A stretch of DNA of 28,239 nt. Source: Didymodactylos carnosus (Eukaryota > Rotifera > Eurotatoria > Philodinida > Philodinidae). Position numbers and translations under genes: made by a program. Position 1 is the first letter of the stretch. Every line of letters begins with the position of its first letter. The notes beneath the pieces were generated by a model that saw only the letters and a program-made list of their open reading frames with translations, did no database searches and was not told where the DNA came from. Positions 18,879-28,239 of this stretch are shown here, piece after piece. The stretch lies in contig CAJNOQ010001822.1 in assembly GCA_905250885.1 (NCBI GenBank), positions 1 through 28,239 on the forward strand. Reading direction: 5' to 3'.

Positions 18879-19034
18879 TTTCAGCATTTTATCGAACGAC
18901 TCTGCGACGAGTGGTGGAAACTGTCAAGAAGCGATGTAGTTTCTGCGGCAAAAGAACGGGACCAATGGAAGAGACTACTGAACCAGCTTAAACCCCAAGC
19001 CGAAAGGATGAGGGGGAAGAAAATGAATGAATGA
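18879..19034 (+). pseudogene. Possible LINE 3' end
   Basis: The last about 50 codons (FQHFIERLCDEWWKL, DVVSAAKERDQWKRLL) resemble the tail of LINE reverse transcriptases, which often ends in a W-x-x-A-x-x-R-x-x-W-x-x-L pattern. The frame ends inside a short ATGA tandem (about 19023-19035), like the microsatellite-type 3' tails of some non-LTR elements. No RT motifs are visible upstream. This is a tentative call. Confidence 0.3.
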
Positions 19035-19259
19035 ATCTTTCAGCATGATAAAAAAATATCATAGTTGGATATGGTCATACATTCGACTCTGCCTGCTCGA
19101 CTGAAAAAAGAAATTTCGGTGACTTTTATTGCAAAACGGTGAATGAACAACAGAATGCTCGCTTCCTCGATAGAAAAATTGGGTCTAGAGGCACAGAGTA
19201 TTATTATAGAGGCACAAGCGCATTATTCCATTGACTCTAAGTCTATGGTCATACGAAAT

Positions 19260-19490
19260 AAATTGTTTGTGTGTGTGTGTTTGTCCGTACACAGATATGA
19301 CGGATGATTGTGACGGACGTACATACACAAAGATACCAGAGTAAGGAACGTACATACAGATATTCCATAACATATTGCAGATAGTCCTCTGGCGAACGCA
19401 GACCGAAGGGAAGGATGAGCTTGATCTTTGATTCAAAGTCATCGAAGGCTGTTCGATTTTACTATGACGGGCGTACATACACATAGATAT
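19260..19490. repeat. Interspersed short repeats with CGTACATACACA core
   Basis: The motif CGTACATACA(CA)AGATA recurs at about 19318, 19350 and 19468, with a related CCGTACACAGATATGACGG at 19286 and a GT run at 19267-19280. AGAGGCACA is also duplicated at about 19188 and 19211. This may be the tail of a SINE or LINE. Confidence 0.4.
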
Positions 19491-21265
19491 TAGTATATGA
19501 CCGAGCGAGTGCGAACATGAACGAAATTTTGACTATTGGTGAAAAACTAAATTTTTTAGGTCATATCATACTTGAACAGTATCGAAACACTATTTTTCAG
19601 ATTCAGCTTTTTACGGAGAACAAGAATAAAAAACTTCCAAGATTCCCAAACACAATGTGTTCGAGCTTTACGTTCGTTTTTAAAAAATAAAGCGTTTTTG
19701 AAAGGCTTTAAATTTTCAACATTGACATTTTGATTCGAAAGATGAAAACACACATAGTCTTGTTCAGCTTGACGATCTATATCCAGCCATGTATAAATAT
19801 CGCAAAAATAAATTTTGCTTAAGTTTTGAATTTCCGGCTTTTCAAAGTAGTTTCTAGGCTTTCTGTATGAAATGAAACGGAATATAACATCTATTGAAAC
19901 ACAAGCTTTGATTTTTTCAAGTCTTATCGCTACAATGACATCAAGTAGTTTTTTTAAGCAAAAACGATGAAGTTTTTACAAAAATATAATGCTGCAAAAA
20001 TAATGCTTGAACGATATTTCAAGAAAAACATTTATCGGTGGATCAATAACTAATTTGACGACGATGAAAGCCATTTATTCAAGTAAACATTAGTTATAAG
20101 CTTTATTCTGTCAGAATACAATCGGAAAATATTCCATTATAGTATTCTAAACTAAAACTATCGAAAAACACAAAATCAATTTTGTAAACATTAGTTAGAA
20201 ATGATAAAAAAAAGATACTTCGTCAGGCCCTTTGATCATGATCCCAATTTGATACACAGTCGAGAAATTCTAAACATATTTTCATTATCCGCTGATAACA
20301 CGACGTCATGGCGGTTTGGTCCGTCCGCAAACGAAGCAAAACTAATTATTTAAGTACAAGTAACTCTCATTTGCGATTCCCAGGTCCTTGATCGCAAGTC
20401 TTTCCAGTATACTAGATAGACAGACTATTGATTTTGACGTAGATGTTAGAACAAGTGAAGATAGCAGAAAGTAAGCAAAAACTTATTGATCACATTTGAG
20501 AACTTTCACCGACATACTAAATAAAGTGCAGAAAGCCGCTCTGCTGCATTTAAATGCTAATTTATTTTATTTCGTTTAATTTCAGTTTCTTTGATTGTAT
20601 TGTGGACACATACATACGTTGGCATATATATCCTTTCAATGTATTCGTTATTTTGGAAAAGTACGAGTTTTTATATTTTAAGTATACTACCATCGATTCC
20701 CAAATACAAGAGCAGTGACCGTGCTTTGAATAATTGTTGAACGAAAGTAGATGGAGATTTGTGGTTTCCAGTATCCGATAGCCAAGACTTAAGAGCGTAT
20801 TTTCGTAAACAGAAAATATTTAGAGCTTTTTTCAAAAATCGGTTTTCAGGGAGATCTATGGAAAATTGTTTCCTAACTAACATAAGTTTCGATCATGCTG
20901 AATCTCCTGGCAATATTTATTCTTAAAAAAAGATTTTAAAATCTAGCGAAAACCAAGTTTTTCAAACATTAGTGTTTGCGCCTGTTTTCACCTGTTATTG
21001 AAAAACTCACAAATCGACATAACAATTCACTCAAAAAACACCAGAACGGGTTCAGAACTTCAAGATATAGTTATTCCTGTCCGCTAGAGATGATTACAAA
21101 ATCGAAAAACGTAAAAGATAACGTTTTTGTCCGGAGATTTTCTAAACTATTTTTTGCGGTACTTTGATGCGGAAAACTGCACTTCCGATTTTACACCAGA
21201 CGTGCGCAGAGGTGCCCACTGTGAAAGGGAAGCATCCTAGTCTATAAAATGCAGAAGAATTATTT
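19491..21265. other. No supported gene; several open stretches
   Basis: The plus strand has runs of 40-63 open codons in changing frames (for example from the ATG at 19517 for 57 codons, about 20728-20928, and 20976-21167). They look protein-like by eye, but no family is recognised and their lengths are at chance level here. A poly-A-like AATAAA lies at 20520-20525. If real, they would be a multiply frameshifted relic. Confidence 0.3.
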
Positions 21266-21316
21266 AAAGGACGGGTGCGTATAAGCTAAAGAATCAGCCC
21301 ATTTATGTTTTTTGGT
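21266..21316. repeat. 51-bp dispersed repeat, copy 1
   Basis: It contains GTGCGTATAAGCTAAA and GCCCATTT and matches 25502-25552 with four differences in 51 bp, same orientation. Flanks are unrelated. Confidence 0.8.
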
Positions 21317-21934
21317 TCCATGAAAAGCGGAAAACTATAAACATTTGCTTTTAGGTACTTTTTAGTGGTTATAGCCGTTTCAATTCACATAAGATCTTCA
21401 TTTGGAAGCTGACATTACAGAGCACCATTGAAATCATTTTCATGCGCTGTTTTCTGAAAGCATAGGAGCATATAAACAACTGAACGCATAATTAGAAAGC
21501 TCTTTCGCTTCTTTACAAACTGGTCTGTTCACAATATTGCAAAAGTATGGGATCTTTCGTCGTTTTGAAACAGTTGCGATGTGTTATAAGTAATAGCACC
21601 AGAGTTAACGTTTCATTCAAAATAAACGTAAAAATATGATTTTTGTTTCTCACAGGCATGTTTAGAAACCATCTGATATATTAAAGAGCATGTATTATAA
21701 GAATGTGACAGTGTACTATAGATGTAGCAGTGTATAACCACAAGGATTTGACTGAAAGGGAAAAAGTTAAACATACAGTGGATCGAAAAATTTTTATCAA
21801 AAAATATTGAATCGTTCCGGAGTAGGGGTGTCACTTTACTGTTTCTTTACTAATGAAAACCGCAGATCTCTACCTCATTTCTGTGAAAAGTTATTCGAAA
21901 AATATCCGTAAAAAATATTACTTTCTGGCCTTAT

Positions 21935-22322
21935 ATCAAAATAAGGCCAGAAAGTGAAAGAAAGCCTTGACCGTTTACCTGCATAAATTAAAAACTCTCT
22001 AAATACTCGGTCATTTCAGCTTCAATATGACTCAAACTTTCAAAAGGTACTCAGAACAGATCAGGAATATAAATCTAGCAATAAAAACTGCCTGAAACTG
22101 TACCGCTTCAACAAGGCTCTTCTGGAGGTTTCTGGAAAACCGTCTACAGTCAGTGATTTCTATTCTGTCTTTTCCAATCTAACAATGATTTTTCTGATTT
22201 TTCTGAGTACCTTTTGAAAGTTTGAGTCATATTGAAGCTGAAATGACCGAGTATTTAGAGAGTTTTTAATTTATGCAGGTAAACGGTCAAGGCTTTCTTT
22301 CACTTTCTGGCCTTATTTTGAT
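21935..22322. mobile_element. Foldback MITE with about 120-bp inverted arms, 388 bp
   Basis: The left arm (21935 to about 22062) and right arm (about 22201-22322) are near-perfect complements, starting ATCAAAATAAGGCCAGAAAG. The central 140 bp is unique. An extra 17-18 bp of inverted end sequence (ACTTTCTGGCCTTAT, about 21920-21934) abuts the left end. It forms a second small palindrome and may be the end of another copy or a target-site preference. No transposase is encoded, and I saw no convincing long target duplication. Confidence 0.88.
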
Positions 22323-22755
22323 TTGCACACGAAAACAAACATTGCCACGATGATCAACATGGTTGATTACCTATGTCTAATGTGTTTTTGAGTTAGATCA
22401 AGTTGACCAAAATGAAACAGATCTGTCCTCGGAAAACGTCTGTAACTCCGAAACCTGGAGAGATAACAACTTAATTCTTTCGGATTTGAAAAGAGGACAC
22501 TCAGATATACAGATTCATCTAAAGAAGAAAGGAAAATTCTATAGAAAGTTTCGAAACTACGGGTAGTTTTCCAAAGATCCTCTGGAAAACCAGATTTCCA
22601 ACTTTTGGAGAAAGGAGTTTTCGCATGCTAAAAGACGTCTTCAAGTGTCTAAACTCAAAAACTGGAAACCACAAGTCTCCGACACTCTTCTATCAAAAGT
22701 TATTCGCAAAATAACCAGGGACACTGCTTTTTGGTACGGATAGTAGTAAAAAGTC
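22323..22755. other. No feature recognised
   Basis: Frames are short and no repeats or motifs stand out. Confidence 0.5.
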
Positions 22756-22921
22756 ACAAAGTAATAAAAGTTGTTACTTGTTACCCGCAGCAAGAAATGT
22801 TTGACTATTTCTTGTTACGAGTAGTTTTCTTTCTTATCCCTGAAAAGTAAAACGTAAAGCAGTAACAAAAATTTCTTACTTTTGTCGAAAAAGTAACAGA
22901 TAAGTAACAGTAAAGTAATAC
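22756..22921. repeat. Degenerate inverted repeat rich in GTTACTT/AAGTAAC
   Basis: AGTAATAAAAGTTGTTACTT on the left faces AAGTAACAGTAAAGTAAT on the right, with further GTTAC/GTAAC copies inside. It resembles worn hAT-like MITE ends. Boundaries are approximate. Confidence 0.4.
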
Positions 22922-23332
22922 GCTTATTCCGGAGAAATCACGATTTTTCATGCAACATTTGTGACCCACCTCCATCCCTTGGTGAACGTGATCCAGGCTT
23001 CAAACGTTCAGTATAGATAGAGTATAACGAGTTCTGTCGAAAACTGATTTTAAACTTCTAGGCAAAAATCATTTTGGACACATTTTAAAGATTTTTCCTA
23101 AAAAGTCAGGCAATTCCAAAAAAATTCAAATTTTTTTCTATTTTGTTCTTCTAACTTTTCGAAAATATTTTTTGCAGATTCTTTATTAAACACTGAGTAA
23201 CCTTGTGAAGTTCATAAAGAATTTTGGAAACTTACCGTGGTATTTTTTGCGAAGAGATAAGGCCAATGTCTTTTATTTCATTAGAATCGCCATTAAACGA
23301 TTTTTGTAAGTACGAATCATTTTTCCTTCCAG
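22922..23332. other. No feature recognised
   Basis: AT-rich, with no long frame, repeat or regulatory motif that I can support, apart from the splice-like signals that precede the candidate exon at 23333. Confidence 0.45.
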
Positions 23333-23591
23333 TTTGCTTTGCCACAGAGAAAATCTGTATTTTCTGAATCTGGAGCAACTATGCCATACTTTTTCATTCA
23401 AAGATGTGAACGTCTGGGCAAATTAGGAGAGTGTACGACATTATTTTTTTTACTTATGGATATGGTGAGTACAATCAAGTAAAAATAATTTTTTCAGCTC
23501 TCACTTGAAAAAACTAGATGGGTTTGCAACAAAGGCTCGGAGCATGGCTAGAGTTCTGCTCGCTGTTGACGAATTCCTCGACCATTTTTAG
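23333..23591 (+). other. Two candidate exons of an unknown gene
   Basis: A strong acceptor (TTTTTCCTTCCAG) precedes 44 open codons (FALPQRKSVFSE...LLMDM) ending at a donor, ATG|GTGAGT (23465). After a 33-bp AT-rich stretch ending TTTTTTCAG, a second stretch is open for 30 codons to TAG (KKLDGFATKARSMARVLL). The phases of the two do not agree, and 33 bp is very short for an intron, so this may be a broken gene or coincidence. No family is recognised. Confidence 0.25.
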
Positions 23592-24288
23592 TCGTGAATA
23601 TCTCAATTTTCTATAGTCGATTTTAAATGAAGAATCAGACGAAAACTGTTTTCGAATGTAAAAATAAGGTTAAAGGTGAATATTTTGTTAATTTCTATAA
23701 ACACTCTTATATTTTATGAATACTTCACTAGTTTTGATCAAAAAAATAGCTTCTGGAAACTTAAGCATTTTCCCATATTATATAACTCGACACGTTCTAT
23801 CCAGTTATACATGGGTGAAATGAGAACAAGTGAAAGAAGAACAGAAGACAAGCGAAAATTGGCATTATAAGCAAAAACAACATTTTGTTTAATATGAGGC
23901 TATATATTTAAAATGTTTGTTAGTCAGCGTAAAAAGTTGACGGGCATTTTAAAACGTTTCATGACGACATACATTTGAAGTGTGAATAAAGAAAGATATT
24001 TGTTTGATATGAAATATGAGCAGTATCATAAAATCACTAGTTTGCTTTGATTGTATAATTTATGAGAAACAGTCGTAACACTTTTTCTCATAAAATAAAT
24101 GTTAACTTTCATAATTCAACAATCAATGAACAGTTCGTGACGTAGTACGTCGGGAAAAAAGTATTTTCCCATATCCTCCGACGAACAGAATTTTGTGCAT
24201 GGAGAGTATGATCATCACTCAATTTGTGTTTGTAGTGAATATCAAAGCATTTTTGGAATTTTCAGAAGTTGACGTTATGCAAGTTACA
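23592..24288. other. No gene recognised
   Basis: A 64-codon plus-strand frame (23676-23870) has no supporting features. The rest is AT-rich without repeats I can define. Confidence 0.45.
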
Positions 24289-24294
24289 TTTATT
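24289..24294 (-). promoter_or_regulatory. Poly-A signal for the minus-strand exon
   Basis: TTTATT on the plus strand is AATAAA on the minus strand, 112 bp beyond the TAA at 24407-24409. Confidence 0.45.
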
Positions 24295-24406
24295 AAAGAA
24301 AAGTAGTCAGAAATATCATATTGAAAGAAAAAAATAGCACAACACATTCACACAAAAACACAGTCTGAAGCTACCTAAAAAAAGACATCTACGTGCCATT
24401 CATATT

Positions 24407-24587
24407 TTATCGAAGATGTAATGCACACCAATCCTGTTGATTATTACATCCATCCCATATTGTTGTTATTGAATCACAGGAACTACTACCATCCGTTGGG
24501 GACAGTGATCGTGCACTATTTGGTGATTGTGGTGGTGTAGATAACGAGAAAAAGTGGCCATACATTTCTTTGTCATCCATATTCAAC
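24407..24587 (-). CDS. Small Ser/Pro-rich protein or terminal exon
   Basis: A classic acceptor (TACTTTCAG) ends at 24588. Seven bases later an ATG (24580-24578) opens 57 codons: MDDKEMYGHFF, then a Ser/Pro/Thr stretch (STPPQSPNSARSLSPTDG) and a Trp/Cys-containing end (WDGC..DWCALHLR), with TAA at 24409-24407. A poly-A signal follows. Minus-strand donors upstream (GTAAGT near 24913 and GTGAGT near 25062) suggest one or two 5' exons, which look non-coding because all frames carry stops. If the frame enters from the upstream exon in phase 2 it reads LGKT-LNMDDKE, so this could be a C-terminal exon. The composition resembles a disordered regulatory tail. Family unknown. Confidence 0.45.
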
Positions 24588-24756
24588 CTGAAAGTACAGT
24601 ATAAAAGCAGAAGTGAATATGAGAAATAAAATTGTCTTTAAGTTGTACGATTACTTATTATGAGTAGACATTTTGATGTTATTTTAGGCAAGAGCGGATA
24701 TATATATATTGAATTTTGCTAATGAATGAGATATGGTAAAGATTATTGAGGTGAGC

Positions 24757-24772
24757 GTGTGTGTGTGTGTGT
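24757..24772. repeat. (GT)8 microsatellite
   Basis: A pure dinucleotide run in the presumed intron upstream of the small minus-strand exon. Confidence 0.9.
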
Positions 24773-25147
24773 TAAAGACGTAGAGAATTTTGAATTTATT
24801 TGCGTTCAATGGTGAAGTACAGCTTTACCAAGACTTGATGCTGGTTCCTAGAAATATACATTCATAAATGAGTCTTGTGACAAACGAAGAAAATGAATAG
24901 TCATATAACTTACGTTTTTCCAAGTTCGTTTAACTCGTTTGTTCGATTGTGTTGAGAGAAGCATTAGTCAAAAAGCATATAAAGCTAAATGAAAGCATAA
25001 AATATTTTAGAATAGCCGCAATGAATAATGAAAAACAAATTAGAAAAAAATTGTCTACTCACGTTTTGTGTAGGCTATATTTCTTCGAATGTAAAATGAT
25101 GGTTTTGAAAAGGTTGTTTTAACGAAATATGAAAAATCTCAGGTGTG

Positions 25148-25162
25148 TATATATATATATAT
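25148..25162. repeat. (TA) microsatellite
   Basis: A pure TA run, preceded by GTGTG. Confidence 0.9.
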
Positions 25163-25501
25163 GATAAAATGACTTGTGGTAAGATATTTGAATAAACAGA
25201 TGGAGATATCATTTTTTAACGCGAAGTATATGAAATATTCTTTGTTTTTGTGCAAGGTAAACGTATGATCATTTGTCGAACGTATGGTATAGTCAGCGTC
25301 ATCTAACAGCATAATAACATCTTAGATTGGGTAATTGCGTACTATTTATTATTGTTTTCTAGAATTCCACGTAAAACGACGAAAAACGAGATAAAAGGCT
25401 TGTTTTTAGAACAAAAAACATCGAGATAAATCCATTAGCATTTACTGAGCAGAGATGCAATCGGCTCGTTCCTGCTTTTTCTTTGAATCGAAGCGAACTA
25501 A

Positions 25502-25552
25502 AAAGGACGTGTGCGTATAAGCTAAACAATCGGCCCATTTTTGTTTTTTGGT
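25502..25552. repeat. 51-bp dispersed repeat, copy 2
   Basis: Matches 21266-21316 with four differences, 4.2 kb away, direct orientation. Confidence 0.8.
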
Positions 25553-26421
25553 GAAGATTCAATAAAATCTTTCCTTTAGAATAGTTTCGAACTTGACAAG
25601 CTATCACACCTTATAGAGCAAACAATTTTCTACAAACTGGTATACTTGTTCAAGTTTTGCCAGCTCGTCTTCACTCTTTCAGACACGCTTTTTAGATAGT
25701 CTCAACATCGATTTTTGGGGCTGTTTGTACAACAGCTGTATTTTAATAACGCATCGACGTTCCGAGCAGAGACATTTTTCATTTTATAGAGAAATGTTTA
25801 ATTTACGCAATTATCTAGTTGTAATTTTAGATTATTTTCTAACTTTATTGCCATAGTTCTTTGAAAAAGAGCGAAAAAAGGAGACCGGGTCAAGCCATAT
25901 ACCATTTAATAGCGTCCTCTGATTTGTATTGCTTGGCAAACTTTTGAATATTTTTGAATTATGTTTCGTTTCGGTGATAAAATTCATTACATGTATCAAT
26001 CATTTGCTCTTTAGATTTAGCTGTTTTTTCATTTTCATAATAGCATCCTTGAACAGTTGATACCATAAAAAAAACTACGGCTTTTAAGGTCTCTGGAGAC
26101 CTCAGCATCTTCAGCCAGCTTGAGAAATCTTTTTGTTTTTATCAACGAAATGTTATAAATTAAACCTGATTTGACATTTAGTTTACTTATCCACCGATAA
26201 AACTTTCAAAAAATGTCTAAGATCTATTGTATCTTTCGATATTTCCAGCTCCGTTTAATTTTAACCATTGTAGCAACACATTCAAAATCAATATCGGATT
26301 CCGCATTGAATGACATGTTGTTCAGATTAAAAAAACGAGAAAATAAACGGTTTAAATGGTCAGTATATTTTCTTTTTCTCTCTTCCTTTCGCTGTCCGTT
26401 TTGTTTTGGTAGTTCACAATA
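25553..26421. other. No gene recognised
   Basis: AT-rich. The 85-codon plus-strand frame from the ATG at 26213 has no known motif and runs across the TATA-like box at 26422, so I do not call it. Confidence 0.5.
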
Positions 26422-26429
26422 TATAAATA
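26422..26429 (+). promoter_or_regulatory. TATA-like box upstream of the transposase-like relic
   Basis: TATAAATA lies about 165 bp upstream of the first ATG of the relic at 26591, the right direction for a promoter. Confidence 0.35.
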
Positions 26430-26590
26430 GCTGGAAAAGAAAAGGAGAATCAGTTCTATCTATCCAGTAAGAAACAGTTCTGGAAAAAGATTTGCAAATT
26501 TTTCTGTCATATAGTTACTATTGCCGAATATCTTTTGTATCGGTTTTATCAAGGTAACCATTTGTTTCTTCTTACTATCGTCATTTTGAC

Positions 26591-28169
26591 ATGGCCATGA
26601 CTAATGCTGAAAGAATGAAAAAATATCAAGAGAAAATCAAAAAAGATAAAGTGAAATATGAAGTAGTAAAAACAAAAGATCGTGTTCGTTATAATTAGAA
26701 AAAGCAAAAACTGACAGGAGTAAGCTCAGCTAAATTTCTTACCTAAAACAAAATTTGTCAACAAAAATATCGAGAAAATAAAAAATACTGTTTAGTTAAT
26801 AAACCTCCTCCAAGTTCATTTAAAAGTCGTCAATCATGCAGTAAGGCTTTTAAAAAAACAAATTCGTCACTTCCAAAATGTGATAAAAAGAAAAAAGTTA
26901 TCGTTCAGCAAACATCAACGTACTACAGTTCAGCTAGCCGACAAACTAAAAAATGACATTCATAATTTCTATTTACGAGACGATATTTCATATCAATTAC
27001 CAGGTAAACGGGACACAGTTGTTACTAAAGGGGATGATGGAACTAAAGTAACTTATCAGAAACGAATTTTGTTTAATAATTTACGTGAAACTTATGAATT
27101 ATTTAAAGAAGAGAATGACAACGTTTATCTAAGTAGTTCATCGTTTGCTGAATTACGACCTCCTTTTGTCATTCCAACAGGTGCTTTAGCACATAGTTTG
27201 TAGTACTAATAACGCAGAATGTATGTTCAGTAGTTGTTCACTTTGTCAAGATTTTTTTACAGAAAAAATTGAGGAAAACATTACGGACGGCAACGTTAAG
27301 ATTACTTGGTGACAATGGATGAACGAAAATGGTCGTGCAGAAAAAAAAGTGTTTTCAGGAAATGTTGATGAAGCATTTTCGTTATTGAAGTCAAAAGCTG
27401 AATATTTTCTGTTTCATGTGTACATTAAACGAGAACAGACAGAGTATTTTTAAAAGTTAAAGACCGAAGTTAGTGATGAAAAGATAGTATTGCAAGTCGA
27501 TTTTGCAGTGAATTTCAATATGAGAACAAGACGCGATCCAGAAGGCGCATTGGAACACGAAACCGTTGAGTATATTTACTGCTTTTGTGTGGTCAAAAGG
27601 TGAAAATTTTTCTTTTGCTCTACCATCGTTAGATATAACACACGATAAATTTGTTGCTGATTCTGCTTTGAAAATCATTTTAAATCATATCGAAACAGTT
27701 CTTCCAAATGTTGAAGAAATAAATTGTTTTTCAGATGGTGCTGCTTCTCGGTTTAAACAATGTTTTCATTTTCGAAATTTAACACGACTTGCTAAAGAAC
27801 GGAAAATAAATTTAAGTTAGCATTTTTTTTGCAACTTCTCATGAAAAGGGTATAGTTGATGGAATTGGAGGTACTGTAAAACGTCTTGTGTGGTCAGCTA
27901 TACTAACAGGAGGAGTGTGTCGATCAGCTGAAGATTTTATTACACTTGCAAAGAAAAAAACTAAGAAAATAATTTTGATTGAAATCACGAGAAATGATAT
28001 TGATAGTTCGAAAACTAAACTTGAAAATCTTTTCAAAACGGCAAAATCTGTTACAGGAACATTAAAAATGCATTCAGTTAAAGTGATCGATGAAGATGGA
28101 TGTTCAGTTTCGCGATTATTCGACGTGTTCTCAGAAAAAAACTATAACATATTGATAGTAAACATGTAG
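26591..28169 (+). pseudogene. Decayed copy of an animal-wide, unnamed transposase-like family
   Basis: Successive frames give the ordered blocks of one family. These are a basic N-terminus (MTNAERMKKYQEKIKKD, from 26597); a Ser/Lys block (PPPSSFKSRQSCSKAFKK); DDISYQLPGKRDTVV (about 26974-27020); a Cys pair (CMFSSCSLC); LQVDFA (27493-27510); QDAIQKAHWN (27528-27557); SDGAASRF (27734-27757); and FATSHEKGIVDGIGG (27829-27873). Proteins with VDFAENY, SDG-x-x-Q-F-K and ATSHGKG-x-DGIGG blocks occur in many invertebrates. I know them as an uncharacterised, probably transposon-derived group with an RNase H-like look (inference). Damage: stops at 26696, about 26747, 27308 and 27450; frameshifts near 26910, 27200, 27525 and in a T8 run near 27828; plus a TAG in place of Trp at about 27818. 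The end after IVNM may be a further stop. Confidence 0.7.
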
Positions 28170-28239
28170 ATTTTTTAGAACTTTTTGATTGACTTTGTTT
28201 TGCTGATTATGTTTGTATTTAGATACTCGATGAAATGTA

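Noticed and set aside
19517-21167. Chain of protein-like open stretches that might be one multiply frameshifted gene
   Set aside because: With about 7% stop codons expected per codon, 40-60 codon frames are common; no motif ties the pieces together.
1-28239. CRISPR arrays, bacterial operons, rRNA genes
   Set aside because: No regularly spaced direct repeats, no clustered same-strand genes and no rRNA-like sequence; the window is eukaryotic.

Overview
This window is eukaryotic and gene-poor. It is AT-rich, with no operons or ribosome-binding sites, but with TATA boxes, poly-A signals, short introns and many transposon relics. Four things point to an animal, most likely a bdelloid rotifer of the Rotaria/Adineta type (inference): pieces of a large bdelloid-style F-box/LRR-like family, a Penelope-like reverse transcriptase, a secreted Hint-domain protein, and telomere-like TGTGGG/TGAGGG tracts. 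Most open frames of 60-80 codons here are at chance level for this base composition, so I call genes only where a family motif, splice sites, a poly-A signal or a repeat structure supports them.

Layout. 1-540: an F-box N-terminal fragment (minus strand). 540-5100: almost empty, with foldback and tandem repeats and one small candidate gene with a close poly-A signal (3214-3384). 5100-6605: a minus-strand intron-containing relic of a glycosyltransferase-like family, with an in-frame stop, and a hAT-type MITE with a perfect 8-bp target duplication at its apparent 3' end. 6915-7475: a Penelope-like RT fragment. 8000-10400: repeats, a G-rich telomere-like tract and a near-perfect palindrome. 11196-12211: a broken partial duplicate followed by an apparently intact secreted Hint gene with TATA box and poly-A signal. 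12310-14352: a piggyBac transposase broken by one in-frame TAA, with one TTAA-flanked terminus. 14465-15660: short coding remnants and a retroviral-type integrase fragment cut by a MITE. 16666-17373: the C-terminal half of an F-box-family protein. 17778-17816: inverted telomere-like repeats. 18879-19490: a possible LINE tail and short repeats. 21266-25552: dispersed repeats, a 388-bp foldback, candidate exons and a small terminal exon. 26591-28169: a heavily decayed copy of an animal-wide transposase-like family.

The only gene I consider probably functional is the Hint gene. Most of the rest is a graveyard of mobile elements and truncated family members, fitting subtelomeric or hemizygous DNA. 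I found no convincing new multi-gene system. The most useful observations are the hidden spliced genes, the MITE sitting at the end of a gene, the one-stop piggyBac, the atypical Hint domain with its adjacent relic, and the interstitial telomere-like sequences near a Penelope-like remnant.
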